From Streptomyces sp. NBC_00376 (GTDB lineage Bacteria > Actinomycetota > Actinomycetes > Streptomycetales > Streptomycetaceae): DNA of 64,000 nt. Location of the stretch: contig NZ_CP107960.1 of NCBI RefSeq assembly GCF_036077095.1, positions 930,001 through 994,000 on the forward strand, given 5' to 3'. A program made the position numbers and the translations under genes. Shown here one piece after another: positions 51,268-59,706 of this stretch (positions within the stretch are counted from its first letter, which is position 1; each line of letters opens with the position of its first letter). The notes beneath the pieces were generated by a model that saw only the letters and a program-made list of their open reading frames with translations, searched no databases and was not told where the DNA came from.

Positions 51268-53955
51268 ATGAATAACCCGATGTTTATCTCAACCCTTCTA
51301 CGCAATGCAGCAATTGGCCTCGCCGCCGCTGCGGTCTCCGTGACGGCGGTGTTAGCCGCAGTTGCGCCCGCTCAGGCAGCAACCATCCACGTCGTCGCGG
51401 CGCCCGATGGAAAGGGTTTGAACTGCACCGCCACCGCTCCCTGCGATCTCGACGGCGCCCAGGCGAAGGCGCGGCACCTCGTGAGTACTGGAGCAGCAGT
51501 TACGGTGGAGTTGCTGGGCGGCCGCTACGAGCTGTCCAAGACGCTGCGCTACACCGCTGAGGACTCCGGCACTGCCGAGCACCCGGTGGTGTGGCGGGCG
51601 GCAGACCCCGGCAAGGTCGTCATCTCCGGCGGCACTCGGGTGACCGGGTGGACCGAACACGACGACGAGCGCGGAATCTGGGTCGCCGACGTCCCGGTCG
51701 GAAGCCGGTCGCGCCAGCTCTACGTGGACGGCGCCTGGGCCCCGGTCGCGCAGGCCGGGGCCGGCGAACTCGACTTCCCGTCCTCGTGGACGGGCACGTC
51801 CACCGGGTACGAGGTCACCCACGACGCCTCGCGCAAGTGGCTCGACGCGCTCTCGCCCGAGGACGCCGGCAAGGTCGAGTTCGTCTATACCGGCAAGACC
51901 GGACCGTGGACGCAATCGCGGTGCCTGGTCGACTCGGTCACTCCCAAAGAGGGCAGCACCACGGTAACCATGCTCGACACCTGCTGGGACGGGATGACCA
52001 AGCGCCCCCCGCGTGCCCCGATCGAGAGCGGCGGCCTGCCCAACATGAGTACCTCGACCGTGCCGACACGCGTCGAGAACCACTACTCACTGCTGTCGAC
52101 CGGTGAGTGGTTCCTCGACTCCGACGCCGGCAAGCTCTACTACGCTCCCAAGGCCGGGGCCGACATGAAGACCCTCGACGTCACACTTCCCCGCCTGGAG
52201 CGGCTGATGACGGTCGGCGGCACCCTCGCCGAGCCCGTACACGACCTGGTCTTCGAGGGGTTGCAGTTCTCCTACGCGACCTGGCTCGGTCCCTCGCGGA
52301 CCGGTTTCGCCGAGGTGCAGTCCAACCTGCACATCACCGGCGCACCCAACCAGGGCAAGTGCGCGGTGACCACACCGGCGGGCAGCTGCCCTTACGGCGC
52401 GCTGAGCCAGCCACTGGGCAATGTGGACGTGACCGCGAGTCGCGACGTCCGGTTCGTCGGGAACACCTTCCGCGCGCTAGGCGGCGCCGGGCTGAGCGTG
52501 CGCTACGGCGCCACCGGCACCGTGATCGAGGGCAATCACATCACCGACACCTCCTCGACCGGCATCTATCTGGGCTGCACCTACGATCCCCAGCCGTGGG
52601 ACGCCGGCACGCATTCAGGCATCAAACAACACTGCGCCCCGGACGCGGCAGCGGTGGCCGGAGACACGATCGGCACCAACGAGGTCGTCAAGGGCACACG
52701 AGTCTCCAACAACGTGATCCACGCGGTCGGACGGGACTACAAAGCTGCTCCGGGCGTCACGATCCTGTTCGGGCAGGACCTGCGGATGGATCACAACGAG
52801 GTCTTCGACACCCCTTACACGGGCATCACCGCGGGCATCGTCCAAGGACACTCCACCGACGCGGACAATCCGGGCAACAACCCGAACGTCAACGCACGGA
52901 ACGTGATCAGCGACAACCTGATCCACAACTACATGCAGGAGCTGCGCGACGGCGGGGCGATATACGTCGAGGGCCACCAGGCCCAGTACGTCGAGAAGGC
53001 CGATGGCACCCTCGACATCGCCGCCACGCGAGCCAACGGGTTCCGTGCGTCGGGGAACGTGGCCTTCAACGACCGCCCGGACACGAACTTCACCTACTAC
53101 GACGATGCCGGCTCGCAGTTCATCACCTGGGACGGCAACGTGGCGTTCAAGACCGCCGGGGCCTCGCAGGGCGGCTGCTCGCCGGCCGGCTATCTGTGGA
53201 CGGAGAACAACTACCTGTCGGGCCGCGTCGGCCGATACCCCTGCCCACCGGACCCGCTGGCCGTCGTCACGGGGAACAACACCGAGATCCCGAGTTCGCC
53301 CACGCTCGCCGACGTCCCCGAGGCCAAGTTCGCCGAGGCCGGGCTGGAGCCGGCCCGCCGGGCCCTCTCCCGGTCCGGCCCGCTGGAGTTGCGCTACGAA
53401 TCCCCGCGCTCGGCCGACGGCACGCGGCTGCTGGCCGTGAGTGGCCTGACCGACCGCACCCGGATCTACGCCGGTCGTACCCTGCTGGAGCAGCGCCGTA
53501 TCAGCAGCACCTTCGTGGAAGTGGCCGTCCCGGACGCCGTCGCCTCGCATCCGATCTCCGTCGGGCGGCCGGCCGATCCGCACCGGTGGACCCGGGTGAA
53601 CGAGACCGACCCGAGCACGACCGGCTCCGGTTGGTCTCTCTCCTCCGGTCGTGGACTCGGGGACTTCCACGACGATCTCCTCTACGCAAAGGAGAACGGA
53701 TCCACCGTCTCCTTCCGGTTCACCGGTTCCCGGGTTCGCATCTACGGGGAGACCAACGCCGACCAGGGCGAGTTGGCCATCACCGTCGACGGCGGCAATG
53801 CGGTGACCGTCGACACCCGGTCGCCCTCGCGTCAGAGCAACACCGTCGTCTACGAGACCCCTCGGCTGGGCGACGGGGAGCACGCCGTGACCATAACCAA
53901 GGTGAGCGGCACCTACGGCACGTTCGACGGCTACGAGTATCTGGACCGTTGGTGA
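51268..53955 (+). CDS. Secreted right-handed beta-helix protein, GH141/pectate-lyase-like
   Basis: An 895-residue exported protein. A signal peptide (two positive or polar residues, then a long Ala/Val core ending APAQA before ATIHV, about residue 37) leads to a beta-strand-rich domain (VELLGGRYELSKTLRYTAED, DSGTAEHPVVWRAADPGKVV, FVGNTFRALGGAGLSVRYGA, ITDTSSTGIYLGCTYDP, ISDNLIHNYMQELRDGGAIY). This pattern of parallel-beta-helix repeats occurs in GH141-type fucosidases/xylanases and pectate lyases. The last 150 residues (TDPSTTGSGWSLSSGRG, VSFRFTGSRVRIYGETNADQ) form a carbohydrate-binding-like jelly roll. GAGG lies just before the chosen ATG. It stands alone between decayed DNA and may be transferred. 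Confidence 0.85.
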   Translation: MNNPMFISTLLRNAAIGLAAAAVSVTAVLAAVAPAQAATIHVVAAPDGKGLNCTATAPCDLDGAQAKARHLVSTGAAVTVELLGGRYELSKTLRYTAEDSGTAEHPVVWRAADPGKVVISGGTRVTGWTEHDDERGIWVADVPVGSRSRQLYVDGAWAPVAQAGAGELDFPSSWTGTSTGYEVTHDASRKWLDALSPEDAGKVEFVYTGKTGPWTQSRCLVDSVTPKEGSTTVTMLDTCWDGMTKRPPRAPIESGGLPNMSTSTVPTRVENHYSLLSTGEWFLDSDAGKLYYAPKAGADMKTLDVTLPRLERLMTVGGTLAEPVHDLVFEGLQFSYATWLGPSRTGFAEVQSNLHITGAPNQGKCAVTTPAGSCPYGALSQPLGNVDVTASRDVRFVGNTFRALGGAGLSVRYGATGTVIEGNHITDTSSTGIYLGCTYDPQPWDAGTHSGIKQHCAPDAAAVAGDTIGTNEVVKGTRVSNNVIHAVGRDYKAAPGVTILFGQDLRMDHNEVFDTPYTGITAGIVQGHSTDADNPGNNPNVNARNVISDNLIHNYMQELRDGGAIYVEGHQAQYVEKADGTLDIAATRANGFRASGNVAFNDRPDTNFTYYDDAGSQFITWDGNVAFKTAGASQGGCSPAGYLWTENNYLSGRVGRYPCPPDPLAVVTGNNTEIPSSPTLADVPEAKFAEAGLEPARRALSRSGPLELRYESPRSADGTRLLAVSGLTDRTRIYAGRTLLEQRRISSTFVEVAVPDAVASHPISVGRPADPHRWTRVNETDPSTTGSGWSLSSGRGLGDFHDDLLYAKENGSTVSFRFTGSRVRIYGETNADQGELAITVDGGNAVTVDTRSPSRQSNTVVYETPRLGDGEHAVTITKVSGTYGTFDGYEYLDRW

Positions 53956-54129
53956 GCCCGACGGCCTCGACCGGCACCGTCGCCGTGCCCGACCGACCTG
54001 GTTGACCCACGACGAGCAGGTCGGGGCGGGGTGCAGCGGAACCGGGGGTGTGCGAGCGGCCAATCGTGTTCAGGGCTGCGAACAGGCCGACTGCGCCGTG
54101 GCTCACGCAGGCGAAACCCCGCCGCTCGG

Positions 54130-54291
54130 GCACTCCCCGGGAGGCGGATACAGGCCGACGACGTCACGGATCCTGTCGATCAGGAACGGGTCCGGGGAGA
54201 TCTTGACGGTACGGGTCCGCCATGGCCGGAGGCCATGGCGGACCCAGATCCGCAGCACGCTCGCGGGTGATCCGTACGCAAAGCGGCTCAC
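54130..54291 (-). pseudogene. IS630-family transposase fragment
   Basis: The minus strand encodes VLRIWVRHGLRPWRTRTVKI and SPDPFLIDRIRDVVGLYPPP, the stretch just before the first catalytic Asp (VLCVDEKSQ) in IS630/Tc1-type transposases. The DDE residues themselves are lost. A 15-bp palindrome (54213-54245) inside it comes from the RHGL-PWR codons. Confidence 0.75.
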
Positions 54292-54304
54292 GTGCGGAAC
54301 AGCG

Positions 54305-54673
54305 TCACCGGGCCGGGATCGGCTGGGTCAGGTTCACCGGGTTGCCGTCGGGATCCTGGATGTGGGCGACGCGCTGTCCCCACGGCATGTCGTTGGGACC
54401 GCTGCGGACCGTACCGCCCAAGGCCGCCACCCGGCCGAGCGTCGCCTCGACGTCGTCGACACCGATGCTGAGCAGGATCCGCGGCGCCGCACCGGTCCCC
54501 GGGTTCGTCCTGGCCACCAACCCGAGGTCGGTGTCGCCGATGCGCAAGCCGAGGTAGAAGGTCGGGCCTTTCGCCGGTTCCCGGAAGATCTCCTCAGCGC
54601 CGAACAGTTTCGTATAGAAGTCGAGCAGAACGTCCTGGTCGGCGGTCAGGATCACTGGCTGGATGGTGGACAT
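54305..54673 (-). CDS. Glyoxalase/VOC-family protein
   Basis: A 122-residue vicinal-oxygen-chelate protein: DVLLDFYTKLFGAEEIFREP, then GPTFYLGLRIGDTDLGL, VDDVEATLGRVAALGGTV and the last strand PWGQRVAHIQDPDGNPVNLT with the conserved Glu position replaced by Asn/Leu. One beta-alpha-beta-beta-beta pair is present per half. Such proteins act as dioxygenases, glyoxalases or drug-binding proteins, and the missing metal Glu makes a binding role possible. AGGAG precedes the ATG at ideal spacing. It is isolated between IS fragments and probably came in with them. Confidence 0.85.
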   Translation of the reverse strand: MSTIQPVILTADQDVLLDFYTKLFGAEEIFREPAKGPTFYLGLRIGDTDLGLVARTNPGTGAAPRILLSIGVDDVEATLGRVAALGGTVRSGPNDMPWGQRVAHIQDPDGNPVNLTQPIPAR

Positions 54674-54756
54674 GGCACTCCTGTCGAGAACGGTCGTGTC
54701 GCTGGTTGGACCGTTCGAGGACGGGGAACTCATCGGCAAAACCATCCCGCCGCACG

Positions 54757-54876
54757 ATCTGCGACACGGGCCTGGACCGGGCCACCGGCAAGGCTGTTCG
54801 CCGCTACGAACACGCCCGGTCCGGCGAACTGGTCCACACCGACGTCAAGTGGCTCGACCGCCCAGCCAGAGCCTGA
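54757..54876 (+). pseudogene. IS481-family transposase fragment
   Basis: About 40 codons in frame encode LDRATGKAVRRYEHARSGEL and VHTDVKWLDR, the region around the first catalytic Asp of IS481-type transposases (usually RYERxxPGELxHxDxKKLGRI). It ends at a TGA. No further transposase sequence or inverted repeat is seen. Confidence 0.72.
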
Positions 54877-54905
54877 GGGTGTTCGGCTTCATGACGCAGC
54901 TCGGA

Positions 54906-55319
54906 TCACGTGCTCCGGTCCCGCGCCCGGGTCAGCTGCTTCAGTTCGACAATGGTCGCGACGGCGCGCAACCAAGTGGCCGCGGTGTCGTCGGCGGCGA
55001 TCCCGCCCATGAGTTCGGTGCCCGCTTGCAGCCACTCCCTCATCACGTCGGCCGCCTCTGGGCGAGGCAGGGGCTCGGGCAGCTGCGCGGCGTGGGCGAG
55101 CCCGCCGGCGCGCACGATGTCGGCGAGGAAGGCGACCGAGCGCGGCTCGGTGCCGAGGCGGTCGAGGATGACGGCTGCGGCCGCGGCGCCGTCGCCGAAC
55201 AGGGCGGTGCGCCGGTTGCCGGGCTCGGCGGTGAGGCCGTAACGCAGCAGGACGGTGATGTCGAGCCGGGCCAGCTCGTCGTCCGTGAGGTCCGGCGGGT
55301 ACGGGGCGTTGTCGTTCAT
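54906..55319 (-). CDS. Unknown small protein, last gene of effector locus
   Basis: A 137-residue, mostly helical, acidic cytosolic protein beginning MNDNAPYPPDLTDDELARLD with later segments LLRYGLTAEPGNRRTALFGD and EAADVMREWLQAGTELMGGI. No family is recognised. It follows the lipoprotein gene by 46 bases on the same strand and so probably belongs to the same transcript. By position it could be a cytosolic immunity or adaptor protein for the protease-like effector; this is a guess from context only. Confidence 0.6.
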   Translation of the reverse strand: MNDNAPYPPDLTDDELARLDITVLLRYGLTAEPGNRRTALFGDGAAAAAVILDRLGTEPRSVAFLADIVRAGGLAHAAQLPEPLPRPEAADVMREWLQAGTELMGGIAADDTAATWLRAVATIVELKQLTRARDRST

Positions 55320-55365
55320 GGCGGGGCCTCTGGTGTCTCGTCTCGTCCGACTGGTCCGCTGGGGC

Positions 55366-55896
55366 TCAGCCGACGGTGACGGTGTAGGTGATGCGCTCGG
55401 GAGCCTGGGAAGGGGACGCCGCCCCCGTGGTCGGGGTGGCGGAGGGGCCGGCCGTCTCGGGGCGCAGTGTGGAGTTGTTGCCCTGGCACGTGGTGAAGGT
55501 GCAGTGCAGCAGCGTGAACCGGGTGGTCCCCTTGCCCTTGGCCTCGAAGGTGAAGGTGAGCCGGCCGCCGGCGCCGGGCACCGGCGCGTCGCCGGAGTCC
55601 GACGCGTAGTCCTGGCCCCGGCTGACGAGCACCGAGCTGTCGGGCTCGGGGCCGACCAGGTACCAGTACTCGCGGGTGGAGGCGTTCTGGTCGACGGTGA
55701 GCGTGAAGCGCTCGCCCGGCTCGGCGGTGATGCTGGTGTCGTCCACCGGGCGGCTCGCGCTGCTCGTGGAGCCGCCGGCCGGTTCGTCGGAGCCCGAGCC
55801 GCAGCCCGTGGCGAGAGCGAGGAGCGCTGCCGCCGCGATCGCGGCACCGCCCCTGCTACCGCGGAAGATAGACGCTGTACGCGTTGGGGAGATCAC
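55366..55896 (-). CDS. Lipoprotein resembling chagasin-type (I42) protease inhibitor
   Basis: A 176-residue lipoprotein with Arg-containing n-region, Ala-rich core and lipobox LATGC (Cys32). After a Ser-rich linker comes one beta-sandwich-like domain: GERFTLTVDQNASTREYWYL (61-80), then PGAGGRLTFTFEAKGKGTTR (107-126) and FTLLHCTFTTC. The NxxT..YW and GxGG elements lie where chagasin-family cysteine-protease inhibitors carry NPTTGYxW and their GxGG loop. The start GTG at 55896 overlaps the protease-like gene by 41 bases, so the two are translationally linked. I infer that it protects the cell from that protease. The match to I42 is partial. Confidence 0.6.
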   Translation of the reverse strand: MISPTRTASIFRGSRGGAAIAAAALLALATGCGSGSDEPAGGSTSSASRPVDDTSITAEPGERFTLTVDQNASTREYWYLVGPEPDSSVLVSRGQDYASDSGDAPVPGAGGRLTFTFEAKGKGTTRFTLLHCTFTTCQGNNSTLRPETAGPSATPTTGAASPSQAPERITYTVTVG

Positions 55897-57439
55897 TGTT
55901 GGAAGCCTTGCCCATGTGGCCGTTGATGAAGTCGTCCTCGCTGACCCAGGTGGTCGAGCCCCAGGGGTTGTACACCTGAAGCATGTCACCCTCCTGGGCG
56001 ATGATGGTCATCGCGTGGGCGCCCTCCTCGCCCGAGACGTCGACCGGCACCGGCCGCCCCTGCGCCACCGACTTCTCGACTTCGGTGAGGACCGCCCTGC
56101 GGTCGGCGGCGCTGTTCAGGTCCTGGCGCTCGTAGTCACTGCCGGTGGCACTGCCGACGGCGGTGTCGTTGATCCGTTCCTGCCCCTCGGACCCCATTCC
56201 GCCCCAGTTCTCGCCGCCTTCGCCTTCGGTGTGCAGCCGGTGCTGTTCGGCCACCAGCCGCTGCTTGAAGGCCTCGGGGTCGTCCTGCTGCCCGTCGGGG
56301 CCGCCGGTGAGGTCGAGCGCGTACAGCGGGTCGACCATGGCGCGGGACGTGACGGTGGACGAGGCCACGCAGGTGCCCTCGGAGCCGTCGCCGCCCTGGA
56401 TCCACCGCTGGCCGTCGAACGTGACGAAGTCCGTGTTGTTGTTCGCGCCGTCCGGCGCCAGGCCTTCGTCGTTCATGCTGTCCGTGGCGGTGACCACCGG
56501 AGTGAGATGCCGGCGCATCCAGTCGGGGTCCTTGCCGTGGATCTTGTCCTGGAATGCGCCGATCTCGGCGACGCTGTGACCGGCTGCCAGGGCCTTCATC
56601 AGGTAGGCCCGCTCCTGTGGAGTTTCCGACTTCGCCAGCATCCGCTCCATGGCCGTCTCGTCGTCGAGACTCAGCTGGTCCATGCGCGTCGACGCGCGCT
56701 CCAGGTCGCCGGCGGTGAGGATCTCGTTCAGCTCGGTGTCGGCGCCCGCGACGCCGGTGTCGGCGAGCATCAGCTTGTCGACGGCGGTGAGTTCGCTGGT
56801 CTCCGTCTTCCCGGCCCGTGCCTCGGCGGCCCACTTGTTCAGGTCCCGGGCCGCGATGCGGGTGGCCTCCTGCGCCTCGGAGACGGCGTCGTGCATCAGG
56901 TCGACGGCGTAGGAGCCGAAGTGGGCCGCGTTCTTGCGGTCCCACTCCTCCTCGTCGTTCTCGTGCAGGTTGTCGAAGAACCCGTCCTTGCCGCCGAGCA
57001 TCTTCTTCTGCTCCAGCAGCTGTCCACGGCCCCGTTCGTCGTTGCGCTGCGCGGCACCGATCGCGTCGGCCAGCGTCAGCAGCACCGACGCGCATCCCTG
57101 GAACGCCTCGCTCATCTGGGTCACGGCCCGTCCGGCGGCGTTCACCACGTCGGAGGCGAGGACGCCCGTGTCGCCGACCCACACCTCCAAAAGCCCCTTG
57201 CGGCCCACCCGGTCGACCTGGTCGAAGACGCCTTCGACGTGGCCGATCTGGCCGCGGTAGAGGCTGGCCAGTCCCTCCAGAACGCCTTGGTCCCCACCCG
57301 GTGCGGGCACCGAGAGAGCGTCGTCGATCAGGTCGAGGAGCTCGTTCCTGCTCCCGGCACCGAGCATCTTCTTGGACAGTCCGGCAAGCCACGCGAGGCG
57401 GAAGGAAGGGGATTCGAAAGGAGAGGAAAAGAACGACAT
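55856..57439 (-). CDS. Putative T7-type secreted effector with papain-like protease domain
   Basis: A 527-residue protein. The first 320 residues are helical with coiled-coil character and no signal peptide, like the N-terminal targeting part of WXG100/LXG-secreted toxins. The C-terminal 180 residues carry a papain-like triad pattern: GTCVASS with Cys357, GAHAMTII with His475, and VYNPWGS with Asn491. A Gly/Asn-rich linker (DGANNNTDFVTFDGQ) precedes the Cys. It should cut a peptide or amide bond. It follows the WXG100-like gene by 11 bases and overlaps the inhibitor-like lipoprotein gene. Effector and immunity roles are inferred from this layout. Confidence 0.65.
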   Translation of the reverse strand: MSFFSSPFESPSFRLAWLAGLSKKMLGAGSRNELLDLIDDALSVPAPGGDQGVLEGLASLYRGQIGHVEGVFDQVDRVGRKGLLEVWVGDTGVLASDVVNAAGRAVTQMSEAFQGCASVLLTLADAIGAAQRNDERGRGQLLEQKKMLGGKDGFFDNLHENDEEEWDRKNAAHFGSYAVDLMHDAVSEAQEATRIAARDLNKWAAEARAGKTETSELTAVDKLMLADTGVAGADTELNEILTAGDLERASTRMDQLSLDDETAMERMLAKSETPQERAYLMKALAAGHSVAEIGAFQDKIHGKDPDWMRRHLTPVVTATDSMNDEGLAPDGANNNTDFVTFDGQRWIQGGDGSEGTCVASSTVTSRAMVDPLYALDLTGGPDGQQDDPEAFKQRLVAEQHRLHTEGEGGENWGGMGSEGQERINDTAVGSATGSDYERQDLNSAADRRAVLTEVEKSVAQGRPVPVDVSGEEGAHAMTIIAQEGDMLQVYNPWGSTTWVSEDDFINGHMGKASNSDLPNAYSVYLPR

Positions 57440-57450
57440 CGGCCCGTCCC

Positions 57451-57822
57451 TCAGTAGCCCGACAGGACCGAGGTGCGCCCGCCCTGCGTCGATGTGTCGG
57501 TGCGAGCGCTCGTACCGCCGACGTGGACGCTGTCCACGCCCGTCCTCACCAGGCCGTCGGTGCCGTGGTAGGCCTTCTTCGCCAACTGCACCTTGCCACC
57601 GAGCTCGTGCAACGCCGACGCCAGCGTCTTCGCCTCGGCCTCCCATGCCTTGACGAACGCGTTCAGTGCCGACGCGGCGTCATTGCCGCCGGCATCGTCG
57701 TACGAGTAGGTCTTGCGGGACTTGACGGCCGAGCTGACGCCGTCCATGTCCGTGCCGGCATCGTCGAGTTGCCGGGCTTGGCCCGTCATTCCCGCTTCTA
57801 TCTGGTAGCCGTCGTCGCCCAC
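57451..57822 (-). CDS. WXG100-like (ESX-type) small helical protein
   Basis: A 123-residue, mostly helical protein with no signal peptide. The helix-turn element lies at ALNAFVKAWEAEAKTLASAL, where a WxxE-type Trp-Glu pair replaces the strict WXG turn. GKVQLAKKAYHGTDG follows, and the rest is a Gly/Ser/Thr tail. The size fits type VII secretion substrates or chaperones in actinobacteria (103-130 residues). GGGGGAG precedes the GTG start by five bases. Its position directly upstream of the protease-like gene suggests a co-secreted partner. No ESX core genes (EccC and so on) are in the window. Confidence 0.65.
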   Translation of the reverse strand: MGDDGYQIEAGMTGQARQLDDAGTDMDGVSSAVKSRKTYSYDDAGGNDAASALNAFVKAWEAEAKTLASALHELGGKVQLAKKAYHGTDGLVRTGVDSVHVGGTSARTDTSTQGGRTSVLSGY

Positions 57823-58149
57823 CGCATCTCCCCCGTACGCATTCGATCACGACCGCCGGGCAGCTAACACGCACTGCGTATACGGGAGATCGCCTGTCGT
57901 CCACCGCACACACCTCCTCCACATCACCCCGTCAAGGGCTGTTCCCGCAGCCTGCAACGGCCCGTTGCCGGCCCATGCGGCCGTGCTTGACCGAACTGTT
58001 TCGACTGCTTGCCGAGTTCGCTGACGCGGGCCCCTCCATGAACCGTGCGAATCAGGCATCGGGTGCCGTCACGGGCGCAGCGCCCCGGGCCACCGGCCTC
58101 GGTGTCGATGAACGCCCTGTTCAGGCAATTCGCTTCGTCGGCGCCCGGA
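57823..58149. other. Gap between GTPase2 and the effector genes
   Basis: The 327 bases contain no convincing gene. A promoter for the WXG100-like operon on the minus strand may lie here, so the effector part may be an independent transcript from the GTPase part. Confidence 0.5.
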
Positions 58150-59700
58150 TCAGCTCCGCAGGCACCAGTCGACGAATCCCGTGACACTGGCGTCCACGCC
58201 GGCCCGCTCGTCCGCCACGGCGGCCGTGCGGAAGAAGCGGACTTCCCGGAAGTGCAGGTCCATGGCTCGCACGAGGCTGCGCAGGCCGAGCACGTCACGG
58301 AGCCAGGTCCGGGTGTCGTCGCTGTCCTCGGTACGGGCCGGTACCAGGCCGTGCTCGGTGAGCAGGTCCGTCTTGGTGATGGCGACCGCCAGCCGGGAAC
58401 GCTCCAGCGGGGCACCCATCGCGGCCACCGCCTGGACCGAGCGGGCAAAGACCTCCTCCGGGTCGACCGTGGAGCCGAGGGTACGGTCGAGGAGGGGTCC
58501 GGGAGCGGGCTCCAGTGCGGTCCAGAACGCCTTCACGGCCATCGGGTCGAGGACGAAGACAAAGGTCCGCGCTGCCCGCGCGTAGCGCAGCGCGTCGGTG
58601 TCGTCGCGGTCGACGAACCTTTCACCGGCCGTGTCGAAGAGATGGACCAGCCGCTGGGAACGGCCGCGGCCGAGGACGAAGGAGTGGGCCCTGGGCAGGG
58701 ACTTCTGCGTGGCGAGGGTGTGTCCCCGCATGCGAATCACCTCACGGAGCACCTGGTAGTTGGCGTCCGACTCCTCGTCGGCGAGGGCGATCGCCGGGCC
58801 GCCGTTCGCCGCCGCGTGTTCCAGGGACAGCAGCATGGCCGCCATCAGCTGGGTCTTGCCCGCCGCCTGCCCGCCGATCAGCGGGATCACCACCTCGGGC
58901 ATGTGGCCGGCGTCCGTGTTCATCGGCTTCCCGCAGTGCGGGAGGGTGCAGTACGCCTGGAGCCGCCCGTTCCGGCTCATCAGCATCAGCAGCGTCGGCA
59001 TGCGCCGCCCGCACTCACAGCGGCGCCGGAAGATGCCGTACGTCCCGGGGCGGATGTCCGTGTGCCGGCGGCGGCACGTGGGGGCGGGGCAGTCGTACGC
59101 CGGATAGGGCACGCGCTCGAAGCAGTGCGGGCAGAGCATTCCGGTACGCAGCCGTCGCATCCACAGCGTCGCCCGGTCGACGGCCCGCAGGGCTCCGGCG
59201 ATGGTCCGGGCGCCGGCCGTGAGCAGGGCCAGAACGAGCGCGTGCAGGCCGAGGAGCAGGCCGATCAGCGGCGGGGCCAGTACCGTGCCCAGGCAGAGTC
59301 CCAGGTACAGGGTCAGGCCGTACGGCACGGTCAGGGCGCGGGTGCGCGCCGGGGCGACGAACTGGCGCGAGGTCACGGCGCGGAAGGAATCGCCGACTGT
59401 CGTGGCGTACGACCGGCAGGTCAGCGTGAGGAGCTGGCGCAGGTCACGGAAGCCCGGCCCGAAGAAGTAGTTGCGGTACGCCTTCACCTCCTCGTCCTGC
59501 GGCCGGTAGGGCGGCAGTGTCCGGAACTCAGGGGTGCGCCGGTACATGACGCCGACCAGTGCTTGTCCGTGCCGGGTGAGCAGCTGCACCACGAGGGCGA
59601 GGCCCCGCAGGGCGGCGATGACCGGGACGAAGGGCAGGTACGCCCCGAGCGCGAACATGAAGGCGACGGGCATGAAAACGAACGCGACGATTTCTGCCAC
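58150..59700 (-). CDS. Membrane-anchored TRAFAC GTPase, DO-GTPase2 type
   Basis: A 516-residue protein. The N-terminus has two to four hydrophobic helices (first: IVAFVFMPVAFMFALGAYLP; later YGLTLYLGLCLGTVLAPPLI). A zinc-ribbon region follows (CPHCFERVPYPAYDC, CRRRHTDI, RCECGRRMP, CTLPHCGKPM). The GTPase core has the P-loop IGGQAAGKTQLM, switch II LFDTAGERF, and TKTD as the base-recognition motif (NKxD equivalent). The fused ribbons and TM segments are those described for 'double-occurrence' GTPase families of GTPase-centred conflict systems. It starts with GTG six bases after the GAP1-type gene and is in its operon. It probably acts at the membrane. Confidence 0.78.
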   Translation of the reverse strand: MAEIVAFVFMPVAFMFALGAYLPFVPVIAALRGLALVVQLLTRHGQALVGVMYRRTPEFRTLPPYRPQDEEVKAYRNYFFGPGFRDLRQLLTLTCRSYATTVGDSFRAVTSRQFVAPARTRALTVPYGLTLYLGLCLGTVLAPPLIGLLLGLHALVLALLTAGARTIAGALRAVDRATLWMRRLRTGMLCPHCFERVPYPAYDCPAPTCRRRHTDIRPGTYGIFRRRCECGRRMPTLLMLMSRNGRLQAYCTLPHCGKPMNTDAGHMPEVVIPLIGGQAAGKTQLMAAMLLSLEHAAANGGPAIALADEESDANYQVLREVIRMRGHTLATQKSLPRAHSFVLGRGRSQRLVHLFDTAGERFVDRDDTDALRYARAARTFVFVLDPMAVKAFWTALEPAPGPLLDRTLGSTVDPEEVFARSVQAVAAMGAPLERSRLAVAITKTDLLTEHGLVPARTEDSDDTRTWLRDVLGLRSLVRAMDLHFREVRFFRTAAVADERAGVDASVTGFVDWCLRS

Positions 59701-59706
59701 GGCGAG

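Noticed and set aside
54213..54245. Perfect 15-bp inverted repeat with 3-base loop, terminator-like
   Set aside because: It lies inside the IS630 transposase fragment, where the codons for RHGL(R/K)PWR form a natural palindrome. Coding origin is the simpler explanation.
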